From Aestuariimicrobium ganziense (GTDB taxonomy: Bacteria; Actinomycetota; Actinomycetes; Propionibacteriales; Propionibacteriaceae): a DNA stretch of 64,000 nucleotides. Made by a program: the position numbers and the translations under genes. This document shows positions 48,159 through 57,365 of this stretch, one piece after another. How positions within the stretch are numbered: position 1 is the stretch's first letter; every line of letters starts with the position of its first letter. A model generated the notes under the pieces. The model had not been told where the DNA came from, did not search any database, and was given only the letters and a program-made list of their open reading frames with translations. The stretch is from the NCBI RefSeq assembly GCF_015352975.1, contig NZ_JACYIZ010000003.1, positions 1 to 64,000 on the forward strand, given 5' to 3'.

Positions 48159-49250
48159 ATGACCTGGAAGATCGGCATCGTCGGGGCCGGCAACATCTCG
48201 ACGCAGTACCTCACCAACCTCACCAGCTACCCCGACGTCGAAGTCGTCGCGATCGACGACCTCATCCCCGAGCGCGCACAGGCGCAGGCTGAGAAGTTCG
48301 GTGTGCCGGTCTGGGGCCCGGAGAACACCGTCATCAACATCCCCGAGGTCGACCTCGTGGTCAACATCACCCCGCCCGAGGTGCACATCGACGTGTCGAC
48401 CCTGGCGATCCGCGCCGGCAAGCACGTCTGGAGCGAGAAGCCGCTCGGCCTCAACCGCGAGAAGGCCAAGGCCCTGCTGGACGAGGCCAAGGAGCGCGGC
48501 GTGTGGGTCTGCTGCGCCCCTGACACGGTGCTCGGCCCCGGCATCCAGTCCGCCCTGCGCGCCTTCGCCGACGGTTCAGCCGGGCGCCCGATGGCCGGTG
48601 TGGCGATCATGCAGCAGCCCGGTCCCGACCTGTGGCATCCGGACCCCGCCTTCTTGTTCCAGACCGGCGCCGGCCCGACCCTCGACATCGGCCCGTACTA
48701 CTTCACCTCGCTGGTGCTGGCTCTCGGCCCGGTCGTCTCGGTGACCGCCGCCGGCGGCAAGGCCCGCGACAAGCGCACCGTCATGTCGGGACCCAAGGAG
48801 GGCACCGACTTCGACGTCACCGTGCCGACCACCACCAACGTGCTGCTCAAGCACGCCAACGGTGCCTCGTCGATGTGCATGTACTCCTTCGACTCCGGCC
48901 AAGTGCGCATGGGCATCCTGGAGTTCCAGGGCAGTGACGGCACCGTCGTCGCCCCAGACCCCAACATGTTCGACGGCCCGACCACCCGCCACGCCGGTGG
49001 CAAGGCCGACGACGGCGTCATGGCCGAAGCGGCCGGCAACGGCCGCGGCATCGGTGTGGTCGAGATCTACCGCGCTGTCAGCAAGGGCCAGGCCCCGCGC
49101 CTGCAGGGCGAGCTCGCCTACCACGTGCTCGACATCATGCTGGCCGTCGAGGAGTCGATCGCCGAGAACAGGACCGTCGAGATCACCTCGGTTCCCCCGC
49201 AGGTCGATCCGCTGCCCGAGGGCTGGGATCCCCTGACCAAGGCCGAGTGA
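48159..49250 (+). CDS. Gfo/Idh/MocA family oxidoreductase
   Basis: This 363-residue protein starts KIGIVGAGNISTQYLTNLTS, a Rossmann fold, has WSEKPLGLNREKAKALLDEA near residue 92 (catalytic-type Lys), and AGPTLDIGPYYFTSLVLALG near 175 in the substrate domain. It is the fourth Gfo/Idh/MocA enzyme in the window. ATG 48159 follows GAGAAGGAG. A TAGGCT box at 48105-48110 gives a leader of about 40 bases. It is followed by a decayed AEC-type carrier gene, perhaps once its partner. The sugar oxidised is unknown. Confidence 0.88.
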   Translation: MTWKIGIVGAGNISTQYLTNLTSYPDVEVVAIDDLIPERAQAQAEKFGVPVWGPENTVINIPEVDLVVNITPPEVHIDVSTLAIRAGKHVWSEKPLGLNREKAKALLDEAKERGVWVCCAPDTVLGPGIQSALRAFADGSAGRPMAGVAIMQQPGPDLWHPDPAFLFQTGAGPTLDIGPYYFTSLVLALGPVVSVTAAGGKARDKRTVMSGPKEGTDFDVTVPTTTNVLLKHANGASSMCMYSFDSGQVRMGILEFQGSDGTVVAPDPNMFDGPTTRHAGGKADDGVMAEAAGNGRGIGVVEIYRAVSKGQAPRLQGELAYHVLDIMLAVEESIAENRTVEITSVPPQVDPLPEGWDPLTKAE

Positions 49251-49371
49251 CGTCGACATCGTCCAGCTGACGACGTCATGACCTGACCGACGACGGCGGC
49301 GGCGCCCACCAGGGTGTCGCCGCCGTTGCTCGTGACACACCCGCACCACCCTTGAAGGAAGGGACCCCGCC

Positions 49372-50003
49372 GTGAGCGGTGTGCTCCAAGGCTTCCTGGT
49401 GATCGGCGTGATGATCGCCGCCGGCTACCTCACCAAGCTGTTCGGGCTGGTCCGCGGCGACATCGAGGAGGGTCTCAGCAGGCTGGTCTTCTTCGTGATG
49501 ACCCCCTCGACATCCTCACCATCCAGGGTGAGCGGAGCCTCGTCCGCTCGGTGACCCAACCGCTGAAGAACCCGGTGATGGTCGCCACCCTGCTCGGGGT
49601 GCTGATCTCGGTCTTCTCCGTCCCGGTGCCGGCCTTCGTGGTCGAGCCCTTCCGGCTGATCGGCAATGCCTCGGTGCCGTTGGTGCTGATCGCCTTCGGC
49701 ATGTCACTGCACGGGCAGCGTCCGTTGGTTCCCGGCAGTGGACGACGCGACGTGCTGCTGGCCGTCTCACTGAAGTTGTTGGCCATGCCGGTGATCGCCT
49801 GGGCCCTGGGCCGGTTCGCCTTCGGGCTGAGCGGCAAGGACCTGTTGGTGGTCACCGTGCTCGCAGCACTGCCCACCGCCCAGAACGCCTACGTGTTCGC
49901 GCTGCGCTACCAGCGGGGCATGGCGGTCGCCCGCGACGCCGCCCTGGTCGCCACCGTGGGCTCGATCCCGGTGCTGCTGCTGGTCACCGCGCTGCTGACC
50001 TGA
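49372..50003 (+). pseudogene. AEC-family permease with a large internal deletion
   Basis: GTG 49372, after GGAAGGGA, opens GVLQGFLVIGVMIAAGYLTK and continues to FFVMTPS at about 49507, the first one to two helices of an auxin-efflux-carrier-type permease. The frame then breaks, and from about 49510 another frame gives LTIQGERSLVRSVTQPLKNP, MVATLLGVLISVF and the C-terminal helices to 50003. About 90-100 residues, including several helices, are missing between the two parts. A normal AEC carrier is about 310 residues. It probably exported or imported an organic acid before decay. Confidence 0.75.
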
Positions 50004-50115
50004 GGGGTGACCGGTCAGACCTGCGGGTCACACCAACGGCCATGGTTGGTCGCCGAGGGTGCGACTTGTGGCTGATTCCCCCCAGAAAGGGTGGGCGGCT
50101 GCCACTGGGCGACCC

Positions 50116-50169
50116 TAGGCTCGACCCCGGCGAGCGCCGAGCTCGTCCCCAGACAACGAAAGGCACGCC
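50116..50169 (+). promoter_or_regulatory. Probable promoter -10 and leader of the ABC exporter operon
   Basis: TAGGCT at 50116-50121 is followed by a leader of about 42-48 bases and the start GTG 50170 with AAAGG upstream. The -35 is not clear. The region 50004-50115 shows no gene. Confidence 0.45.
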
Positions 50170-50925
50170 GTGAGCGCCATGCCCCAGCCCCAACAGGCCC
50201 CCGAGGTGGTGGCCCAGGCCATCGACCTGGTCAAGGTCTACGGGTCGAAGACCAACAACGTGGTCGCCCTCGACCAGGTCAGCGTGGCCTTCGCCCGCGG
50301 GTCGTTCACCGCCATCATGGGCCCCTCGGGCTCGGGCAAGTCGACGCTGATGCACTGCCTGGCCGGGCTCGACCGGATCACCGCCGGGCGCGTCTTCCTC
50401 GGCGGCAAGGAGCTCAACGCCCTCAACGACTCCCAGCTCACCAAGGTGCGCCGCGACAACGTCGGTTTCGTGTTCCAGGCGTTCAACCTGCTGCCCACCC
50501 TCACCGCACGGCAGAACATCCTGTTGCCGCTCGACCTGGCCGGTCGCAAGCCGGACGAGGGCTTTTTCCGTCAGCTGACCGAGTCGCTCGGCCTGACCGA
50601 CCGGCTCACCCACCGGCCCTCGGAGCTGTCGGGTGGTCAGCAGCAGCGTGTGGCGATCGCCCGCGCGATGATCACCCGTCCTGACGTGATCTTCGCCGAC
50701 GAGCCCACCGGTGCGCTGGACTCCAAGACCGGCACCCAGCTGCTGGAGTACATGCAGCGCACCGTGCGCGACCTGGGCCAGTCGATCATCATGGTCACCC
50801 ACGACGCCAAGGCCGCCGCCTACGCCGACCGCGCCCTGATCCTGCTCGACGGGCGCATCGTGGACGACGTGCCACAGCCCACCGCTGACTCGGTCAACGC
50901 CGCCCTGGCCCGGTTGGAGCGCTGA
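50170..50925 (+). CDS. MacB/LolD-type ABC transporter ATPase
   Basis: This 251-residue ATPase has Walker A MGPSGSGKSTLMHCLAGLD near residue 55, the Q-loop FVFQAFNLLPTL, the signature SELSGGQQQRVAIARAM near 155, Walker B VIFADEPTGALDS and the His switch IIMVTHDAKAAAYADR. The LVKVYG start and ALDQV..AF pattern fit the MacB/FtsE-type group that drives mechanotransmission permeases. The stop overlaps the permease start by one base (TGATG). It would power export of peptides, antibiotics or lipoproteins. Confidence 0.95.
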   Translation: MSAMPQPQQAPEVVAQAIDLVKVYGSKTNNVVALDQVSVAFARGSFTAIMGPSGSGKSTLMHCLAGLDRITAGRVFLGGKELNALNDSQLTKVRRDNVGFVFQAFNLLPTLTARQNILLPLDLAGRKPDEGFFRQLTESLGLTDRLTHRPSELSGGQQQRVAIARAMITRPDVIFADEPTGALDSKTGTQLLEYMQRTVRDLGQSIIMVTHDAKAAAYADRALILLDGRIVDDVPQPTADSVNAALARLER

Positions 50926-53384
50926 TGTTCTCCGACGCCATTCGCGAGGTGCGTCACCACCCGGGACGCATCGTCGCCACCCTGATCGCCATCGCGATCT
51001 CGGTCGGCTTCATGGCCGCGGTCTCGGTCTTCCTCGAGACCGAGAAGGGGGGCCTGGCCAAGCAGCTGAACCGGCAGTATGCCGGCGCCGACGTGCTCGT
51101 CCAGCGCCAGACCCAGGACCGTACCGACGCCCAGGTCATCGAGCTGATCAAGTCCAAGCCCGGTGTGGCCGCCGCCGAAGCGAGTTGGACGACCTTCGGC
51201 CCGGTCGAGAAGGGTGACACCACCCTCTACCTGCAGCTCTACGGCACTCCCAGTGAGACCTTCCGTTGGTCGAAGGTCGTCGAGGGGGCGTGGCCGCAGG
51301 GCACCGACGAGATCGCCCTGCCGCGTGACCTGGCCAAGAAGCTCGACGTCGCCGTCGGCGGCGAGGTCTCGCTCGGCGAACAGAAGATGAAGGTCTCGGG
51401 CCTGACCGACGACCCGCCCTCGCGGCTCATCCAGAACGGCTACATCTCCCCCGAGCTGATCACGATGATGAGCTCTGGTGAGGACGGGAAGGCCCCGGCC
51501 AACACCTACTTGATCAAGGTGGCCGACGGCACCACCCCCGACGCGGTGGTCAGCTCACTGTCGGAACTGACCAGCAAGGATGCCAACACCGGTGAGTCTG
51601 CGTTCCGCGTCGAGACCACCGAGGCCGCCATGCAGGACCAGCTCAAGGAGCTGACGATGGGCGTCGACGCGCTCAAGTACGCGCTGATGGTGTTCGCCGG
51701 CATCGCGCTGCTGGTCGGCATGATCATCATCGCCAACACCTTCACCATCCTGATCGCCCAGCGGCGCCGCCAGATCGGCCTGCTGCGCGCGGTCGGCGCC
51801 AGCACCTCACAGGTGCGCAAGCGGTTCATCGGTGAGGCGATCGTCCTCGGACTGCTCGGCTCGCTGCTGGGTGTCGCCCTGGGCTACGCGATCGCCGCCC
51901 TCGGCTCGTGGGTGACCGGCTCGCTGCACTGGGGCCTGGCCTTCCCGTGGCGTGACCTGCTGGTCGAGATCGGCGTCGGCGTGCTGATCACGCTGCTGGC
52001 CGCGCTCGTCCCGATCTGGCGCACCTCGCGGGTCGCACCCCTGGAGGCCCTGCGTCCGGTGTTGTCGGCCGACTCACAGAAGCGGGTCTCGAAGGTGCGC
52101 GCGATCATCTGCACCGTGTTGCTGGTGCTGGGCATCGGCTTGTCGGTGCTGGCGCTGACCAGCGAGAAGAACTCGGTCTTGATGGCCCTGGGGTCGGCGT
52201 TCCTGATCACCTTCGCGGTGCTCGGCGCGGCGCCGCTGTACGTCGCGCTGCTGATCAAGGGCTGGGGCAAGCTGGTCGGGCTCACCGGTCCGACGTCACG
52301 CCTGGCCACGATGAACGCCGCCCGCAACCCGCAGCGGGCCGCGGCGACGGCGGTGGCGCTGATGCTCGCCATCGGCCTGATCATCACCCTGCAGGTCGGG
52401 GCTGCCACGGTGCGCGAGACGGCCCTGTCGCAGATCGAGGAGGACATGCCGGTCGACGTGGTCGTCGGGCTGTACGCGATGGGCGGCCCGGACGAGGAGT
52501 CGGTGGCGCTGCCCAAGGAGGTCATCGCCAAGATCGACTCGCTGCCCAACGTCAGGGCCAAGGCCCTGCTGCAGGGTGGGGCGACCAACGACGGACGCGT
52601 GATCGTCGCGCTGAACCCGCAGGTCAAGGACGTCGCTCCGATGGCGCCCGACAGCATTCCCGACGACGTCGCGCTGGTCAGCGCCAACATGGCCGAGATC
52701 CAGTCGACCGAGACACTGCCCGGGGTCAACGGCGAGATGATCACCCTCAAGCTGCAGGCCTCTCCCGCGGCCGGCGACGGCATGGTGGTCAACGACGCGA
52801 CCCTGCGCAGGCTGGTCAAGGACCCGCAGCCGGCCCAGTACTGGTTCGACCTGGTCGACCGCGAGAACTTCGCCAACACCCAGCGCCAGCTCAGCCAGTT
52901 GTCTGCCGAGTACCCGAACCTGATGATCGGCGGCGGAGCGTTCGAGGCCTACCTGATCACCCAGATCCTCAACATCATGTTGGCGATCACCTCGGCACTG
53001 CTCGGGGTCGCGGTGGCCATCGCCCTGGTGGGTGTGGCGAACACGCTGGGTCTGTCGGTGATCGAACGCACCCGCGAATCCGCGCTGCTGCGGGCCCTGG
53101 GGATGCCACGGGTCAAGCTGCGCCTGATGCTGCTGATCGAGGCGATCACCCTCGCCCTGGTTGGTGTGGTGGTCGGCGTGATCGCCGGCGCCTACTTCGC
53201 CTGGCTCGGCATCAGCGCGGTGTTCAAGGAGGCCGACATCGATCGGGGCATCAACTTCGCGATCGACTGGCAGCGCACCCTGGTGCTGGTCGGGATCGCC
53301 GTGGTGGCTGCGGCCATCGCCTCGATCCTGCCGGGACGCCGCGCAGCCATGGCCACACCGACCGAGGCCCTGGCCATCGACTGA
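50925..53384 (+). CDS. FtsX/MacB-type ABC transporter permease
   Basis: This 819-residue protein has the duplicated FtsX layout: one N-terminal helix (IVATLIAIAISVGFMAAVSV), an extracellular MacB-like domain (about 50-235), three helices (about 250-370), a second helix and extracellular domain (about 480-660), and three C-terminal helices (about 680-815). IGLLRAVGASTSQVRKRFIG and ALLRALGMPRVKLRLMLLIE are the twin coupling motifs. With the ATPase encoded before it, it forms an exporter, probably for antimicrobial peptides or other envelope-active compounds. The two-component system upstream could regulate it. Confidence 0.93.
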   Translation: MFSDAIREVRHHPGRIVATLIAIAISVGFMAAVSVFLETEKGGLAKQLNRQYAGADVLVQRQTQDRTDAQVIELIKSKPGVAAAEASWTTFGPVEKGDTTLYLQLYGTPSETFRWSKVVEGAWPQGTDEIALPRDLAKKLDVAVGGEVSLGEQKMKVSGLTDDPPSRLIQNGYISPELITMMSSGEDGKAPANTYLIKVADGTTPDAVVSSLSELTSKDANTGESAFRVETTEAAMQDQLKELTMGVDALKYALMVFAGIALLVGMIIIANTFTILIAQRRRQIGLLRAVGASTSQVRKRFIGEAIVLGLLGSLLGVALGYAIAALGSWVTGSLHWGLAFPWRDLLVEIGVGVLITLLAALVPIWRTSRVAPLEALRPVLSADSQKRVSKVRAIICTVLLVLGIGLSVLALTSEKNSVLMALGSAFLITFAVLGAAPLYVALLIKGWGKLVGLTGPTSRLATMNAARNPQRAAATAVALMLAIGLIITLQVGAATVRETALSQIEEDMPVDVVVGLYAMGGPDEESVALPKEVIAKIDSLPNVRAKALLQGGATNDGRVIVALNPQVKDVAPMAPDSIPDDVALVSANMAEIQSTETLPGVNGEMITLKLQASPAAGDGMVVNDATLRRLVKDPQPAQYWFDLVDRENFANTQRQLSQLSAEYPNLMIGGGAFEAYLITQILNIMLAITSALLGVAVAIALVGVANTLGLSVIERTRESALLRALGMPRVKLRLMLLIEAITLALVGVVVGVIAGAYFAWLGISAVFKEADIDRGINFAIDWQRTLVLVGIAVVAAAIASILPGRRAAMATPTEALAID

Positions 53385-53715
53385 GGGCCTGTCCCACACC
53401 CACGGTGTCGCAGGATCGCCCCGGTGTCTCTCAGGATTTGTGTCATGAGGGCGCCGGGGCAATCCATGCCGTCAAGGGCGAGTCGCCACCAGGAATGTGC
53501 GGATTTGTGTGGCCGCTTGACGAGAACCTGAGAAAAGGCGCACACTAACACCATCCTGCAAGACCGGCGTGATCCAGTGTTGGACCGCTGATCGCGGATC
53601 ATCAGACGCCCGGGGGGCTGCTGGGGGTGACCAGTAGCCCCTTGGTGCATTTCTGGGCCCTCTCACTCCTGGCTGGTCGACTGACGATCGGCAAGCGAGC
53701 GTGCCGAGACCCCGC
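53385..53715. other. 331-bp intergenic region with a promoter-like pair and a REP-like unit
   Basis: No gene is seen. GGGCCTGTCCCACACCCACG at 53385 and TCTCAGGATTTGTGTCATGA near 53435 resemble the ends of IS elements, but no matched partner end is present, so this is weak. A promoter-like TTGACG (53517-53522) with CACACT 18-19 bp downstream points right and leads to no gene on that strand. Confidence 0.35.
53671..53711. repeat. REP-like dyad repeat
   Basis: GGCTGGTCGACTGACGATCG, then GCAAGCGAGCGTGCCGAGAC, is the reverse form of GGTCTCG-CACGCTCGCTT-CGACCAGCC. It matches the units at 19248-19284 and 26900-26933 in its ends and length. Confidence 0.6.
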
Positions 53716-54108
53716 TCAGCCCTCCGCGAGCCGCTTGGCCAGGAACTCCGCGAGGTCACCGGACTCGCCGTCTCGTCCGCCTCGGTTGACCACCAACGGC
53801 GGCGGAGCCGCCTGCAGCCGCACGCCCCGCAGCCGGTCCATCAACGAGCCGGGCACGACCAGCGGGTAGTAGTTGCCGTCCTCACCGATGGCCAGCGACT
53901 TGTTCTTGCGGATGTACCAGCCGCGCTTGTCGGTCTTGACCTCCTGGCCCGAGAACAGGCGCGCCCTGAGCCGCTCGGTGGGAATGCCGCGCTCGGTCAT
54001 CTCGCGGACGAAGTCGTCCACCAACTTCTGCGCCGCCGCGGTCTCACCGCGAGCGTGCGACTGGCTCAACTCGAGACGGCGGCGGGCGTCCTCGGCGTTC
54101 TGGCTCAT
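53716..54108 (-). CDS. Conserved-looking 130-aa protein, function unknown
   Basis: This 130-residue soluble protein has an acidic, helical N-terminal half (SQNAEDARRRLELSQSHARG, VDDFVREMTERGI) and a compact C-terminal half with EVKTDKRGWYIRKNKSLAIG and GEDGNYYPLVVPGSLMDRLR. I recall similar small actinobacterial proteins without a known role, but cannot name the family. It is 66 bp downstream of the formate-THF ligase stop on the same strand, with its own gap, so it may be cotranscribed. No signal peptide or membrane segment is seen. Confidence 0.65.
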   Translation of the reverse strand: MSQNAEDARRRLELSQSHARGETAAAQKLVDDFVREMTERGIPTERLRARLFSGQEVKTDKRGWYIRKNKSLAIGEDGNYYPLVVPGSLMDRLRGVRLQAAPPPLVVNRGGRDGESGDLAEFLAKRLAEG

Positions 54109-54174
54109 GGCGCAAGACTAGGACGAGGCGTCTCGTCCCACCCACAAGTGGGCCCAGCCAGAACCCAGCTCGGC

Positions 54175-55851
54175 TCAGAACAGCCCGACGATGTTGCCCT
54201 CGTCGTCGATGTCGATGTTCTCGGCCGCCGGGTGGCGTCCCAGGCCGGGCATGGTCTGCATGTCACCGCAGATCGCGTAGACATAGCCGGCCCCGGCCGC
54301 CAGGCGCACCTCACGCACCGGCAGGCGCCACCCGGTGGGAGCGCCCTTGCGGGTCGGGTCGGCCGACAGCGACAGGTGGGTCTTGGCGATCACCACCGGC
54401 AGGTCGCCGTGGCCCAGGTCGGCCATGTGGGCCAGGTCGCGCCGGGCCTGGGGCGACAGGTCGATGCCGTCAGCCCCGTACACCCGCGTGGCGACGGCGG
54501 TCAGCTTGTGCTCGAGCGACTCGACCCACTCATAGCTGGTGCGTACCTCGCCCGGCTGCTCGCAGGCCTCGACCACGGCCCGGGCGAGTTCGAGGGCTCC
54601 CTCACCGCCGTCGACGACGTGGGTCGACTCCGCGCAGGCCACGCCGAGTTCGGCGGCGACGGCGCGCACCTCGTCCAGCTCGCTGCGGTGGTCGGTGGGG
54701 AAGACGTTGATCGCGACCACCGGGGTGATGCCGAAGCCCTGCACGATCTGCACGTGCTTGATCAGGTTGACCGCGCCGGCACGCACCTCGTCCGGTCGCT
54801 CCTCGAGCATCTCGGGCGGCAGTCCCTTGCCGGCGACCACCCGGTGGTGGCCCGAGTGCAGCTTGAGCGCGCGCACGGTGGCGACCACGACGGCGGCGGC
54901 GGGGCGGTAGCCCGAGATCTGGCACTTGAGGTTGACCAGGCGCTCCAGGCCCATGTCGGCACCGAAGCCGGCCTCGGTCACCAGGTAGTCCGAGCAGGCC
55001 ATGCCCACCTGGTCGGCGATGATCGACGAGTTGCCGGTGGCGATGTTGCCGAAGGGTCCGGTGTGCACCAGCACCGGGGTGTGTTCGGTGGTCTGCATCA
55101 GGGTGGGCTTGATCGCCTCTCGCAGGATCACCGTCATCGCACCGGCGGCCTTGAGGTCGTCGGCGGTGACCGGGTCGCCGCCCCAGGTGTAGCCGACGAC
55201 GATGCGTCCGAGCCGGGCCCGCAGGTCTCGCAGCGAGGTGGCCAGGCTGAGCACCACGCCGACCTCGCTGGCCGCGGTGATGTCGAACCCGCTCTGGCGG
55301 GGCACCCCGTCGGTCTTGGGACCCAGCCCGACCACCACGTGGCGCAGCGCCCTGTCGTTGAGGTCGACGACCCGAGGCCACGAGATGGTCTGCGGGTCGA
55401 TGCCGAGTTCGTTGCCGTGGTGCAGGTGGTTGTCGATCATCGCCGCGAGCAGGTTGTGGGCCGAGGTGATCGCGTGCAGGTCGCCGGTCAGGTGCAGGTC
55501 GAGGGTCTCCATCGGAATGATCTGGGAGCGTCCGGCCCCCGAGGCGCCACCCTTGATGCCGAAGGTGGGGCCCATCGACGGCTGGCGCAGCGCCAGCATC
55601 GGACGATGCCCCAGCCGGGCCAACCCCTGGGCCAGGCCGACCGCAGTGGTGGTCTTGCCCTCGCCGAGCGGGGTGGGGGTGATCGCGGTGACCACCACGT
55701 AGTGCCTGCCCAGGTGGGGGTGGTCGACGTCACGGGCGGCCAGGTCGATCTTGGCGACGTGTCGTCCGTACGGTTCGACGTGGTCGGCGGCGATCCCGGC
55801 GGCAGCGGCGACCTCGGAGATGCTGGTGAGCTGCGGTGACGTCTGTGGCAC
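54175..55851 (-). CDS. fhs: Formate-tetrahydrofolate ligase
   Basis: This 558-residue enzyme joins formate to tetrahydrofolate with ATP, giving 10-formyl-THF for purine synthesis and one-carbon metabolism. Key motifs are TAITPTPLGEGKTTTAVGLA (nucleotide loop, near residue 57), MGPTFGIKGGASGAGRSQII, NLTGDLHAIT-type LHLTGDLHAITSAHNLLAAM, and LVTEAGFGADMGLERLVNLK. Length is usual for the family. GTG 55851 is the start. It is divergent from an MFS gene, with 112 bp between the two starts. The FNT channel at the left edge could be a formate route, but they are far apart and on different segments. Confidence 0.96.
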   Translation of the reverse strand: MPQTSPQLTSISEVAAAAGIAADHVEPYGRHVAKIDLAARDVDHPHLGRHYVVVTAITPTPLGEGKTTTAVGLAQGLARLGHRPMLALRQPSMGPTFGIKGGASGAGRSQIIPMETLDLHLTGDLHAITSAHNLLAAMIDNHLHHGNELGIDPQTISWPRVVDLNDRALRHVVVGLGPKTDGVPRQSGFDITAASEVGVVLSLATSLRDLRARLGRIVVGYTWGGDPVTADDLKAAGAMTVILREAIKPTLMQTTEHTPVLVHTGPFGNIATGNSSIIADQVGMACSDYLVTEAGFGADMGLERLVNLKCQISGYRPAAAVVVATVRALKLHSGHHRVVAGKGLPPEMLEERPDEVRAGAVNLIKHVQIVQGFGITPVVAINVFPTDHRSELDEVRAVAAELGVACAESTHVVDGGEGALELARAVVEACEQPGEVRTSYEWVESLEHKLTAVATRVYGADGIDLSPQARRDLAHMADLGHGDLPVVIAKTHLSLSADPTRKGAPTGWRLPVREVRLAAGAGYVYAICGDMQTMPGLGRHPAAENIDIDDEGNIVGLF

Positions 55852-55963
55852 GCCCCCGATTACACACCATGCCCGCCGCGCTCGCCGGTGGGGGCGACGC
55901 TTCGCCCGCTACGCTGGACGAGCCCGGCCGCCCGTGCCGACGGCAGGGACGAAGAGGCGGTTC

Positions 55964-57304
55964 GTGGAGATCTGGCGGAGCCTGAAGCGGCTGTGGCGCC
56001 ATCGCCAGTTCCGCAAGTTGCTCGGCGTGCGGATCGCCACCCAGGTCTCGGACGGCACACTGCAGGTCGGCATGGCCAGCTATGTGCTGTTCAGCCCGCA
56101 GAGCCAGCCCAACGCGATCGCCATCGCCACGGTGCTGGCGATCACCCTGCTGCCGTTCTCGGTGCTGGGTCCGTTCGCCTCGGTGGTGCTCGACCGGTGG
56201 TCGCGGCAGCGGGCGATCGTGGTGACCGACGGCATCCGTGGGCTGATCGCACTGTCGCTGGCGGTGCTGGTGTGGTCTGGCGACCGCTCGGCGCCGGTGC
56301 AGTCGGCGATGTTCGGGCTGTTGCTGGTGGCCATGAGCCTCAACCGCTTTCTGCTGGCCGGGTTGACCGCGGCGCTGCCGCACACGGTGACCCCGCGCGA
56401 CTACCTGACCGCGAGTTCGATCATGCCGGTGATCGGGCCGTCGGGGGTGATGGTCGGCGGGCTGATCGCTGGCGGGCTGAGGCTGCTGTTGTCGCCACGG
56501 TTCATGCCGGCCCACCACGCCGACGCGATCGTGTTCGTGGTGTCGGCGACGCTGTTCGCGGTGTCGGTGAGCCTGGGCTTCCTGTTCCGCAAGCACGACC
56601 TGGGGCCCGAGCGCGGGCTGGCTGCGCCCAGCCTGAGGCAGGTGTGGCCAGACTTGGCCGACACCTGTCGCCACCTCGGCGAGCAGGGGGCGGCCCGGTT
56701 GGGTCTGCTGGTGATCACCGCGCAGCGGTTCCTGTTCGGCGTGATGATGGTCGGGGTGATCCTGGGCTACCGCAACCACTTTCACGAGGTGCACCGGGTC
56801 AACGCGGCGATGGCCGACATGGGGCTGTGGGCAGGCGCGATGGGCGTCGGGTTCGTCCTGTCGGCGGCACTGGTGCCGCCACTGGGGCACGCGATCGGGC
56901 TGCGTCGCACGGTGCTGGTGCTGCTGGTGGCCTCGGGGTTGGTGCAGGCGATCCCGGGAGCGATGTTCACCCGTCCGACCTTGGTGGCCTCGGGCTTCGC
57001 ACTCGGCTTGTTCGCGCAGGCGCTGAAGATCTGCATCGACACGGTCTGCCAGGCCCACGTGGCCGATGCCCACAAGGGGCGGGTGTTCGTGCTCTACGAC
57101 ATGGTGTTCAACGGGGCGATCGTGGTGGCCGCGGTGGCGGCGATCTGGCTGCTGCCGCCGACCGGGTTGTCGGTGCCGGTGTTCGTCGGGCTCGGGGTGG
57201 GCTACCTGCTGCTGGCCGCCTCGTTCTGGCACGGCTCGAGACGCCAGGGTGATGCCGGATTCAACGCCGGTACCGGGCTGGTGCCTGCCGACGAGGCCGC
57301 CTGA
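55964..57304 (+). CDS. MFS-superfamily transporter
   Basis: This 446-residue protein has about ten to twelve membrane helices with the MFS signature-like LLGVRIATQVSDGTLQVGMA at helix one and VVLDRWSRQRAIVVTDGIRG between helices two and three. It starts VEIWRSLKRLWRHRQFRKLL, a basic cytoplasmic lead. GTG 55964 follows AAGAGG; upstream in-frame codons overlap the fhs start region and are not favoured. It is divergent from fhs. The substrate is unknown; similar proteins are annotated as efflux or lysophospholipid-type carriers. Confidence 0.82.
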   Translation: MEIWRSLKRLWRHRQFRKLLGVRIATQVSDGTLQVGMASYVLFSPQSQPNAIAIATVLAITLLPFSVLGPFASVVLDRWSRQRAIVVTDGIRGLIALSLAVLVWSGDRSAPVQSAMFGLLLVAMSLNRFLLAGLTAALPHTVTPRDYLTASSIMPVIGPSGVMVGGLIAGGLRLLLSPRFMPAHHADAIVFVVSATLFAVSVSLGFLFRKHDLGPERGLAAPSLRQVWPDLADTCRHLGEQGAARLGLLVITAQRFLFGVMMVGVILGYRNHFHEVHRVNAAMADMGLWAGAMGVGFVLSAALVPPLGHAIGLRRTVLVLLVASGLVQAIPGAMFTRPTLVASGFALGLFAQALKICIDTVCQAHVADAHKGRVFVLYDMVFNGAIVVAAVAAIWLLPPTGLSVPVFVGLGVGYLLLAASFWHGSRRQGDAGFNAGTGLVPADEAA

Positions 57305-57365
57305 CCCGACTCCCCCGGTGTGCGCGGGGTCTTCCGTTCGGCGTGGCTCGATGGTTCGATGAGGC

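Noticed and set aside
53385..53460. IS256-like terminal sequence
   Set aside because: Only loose similarity to IS ends and no matching second end or transposase nearby.
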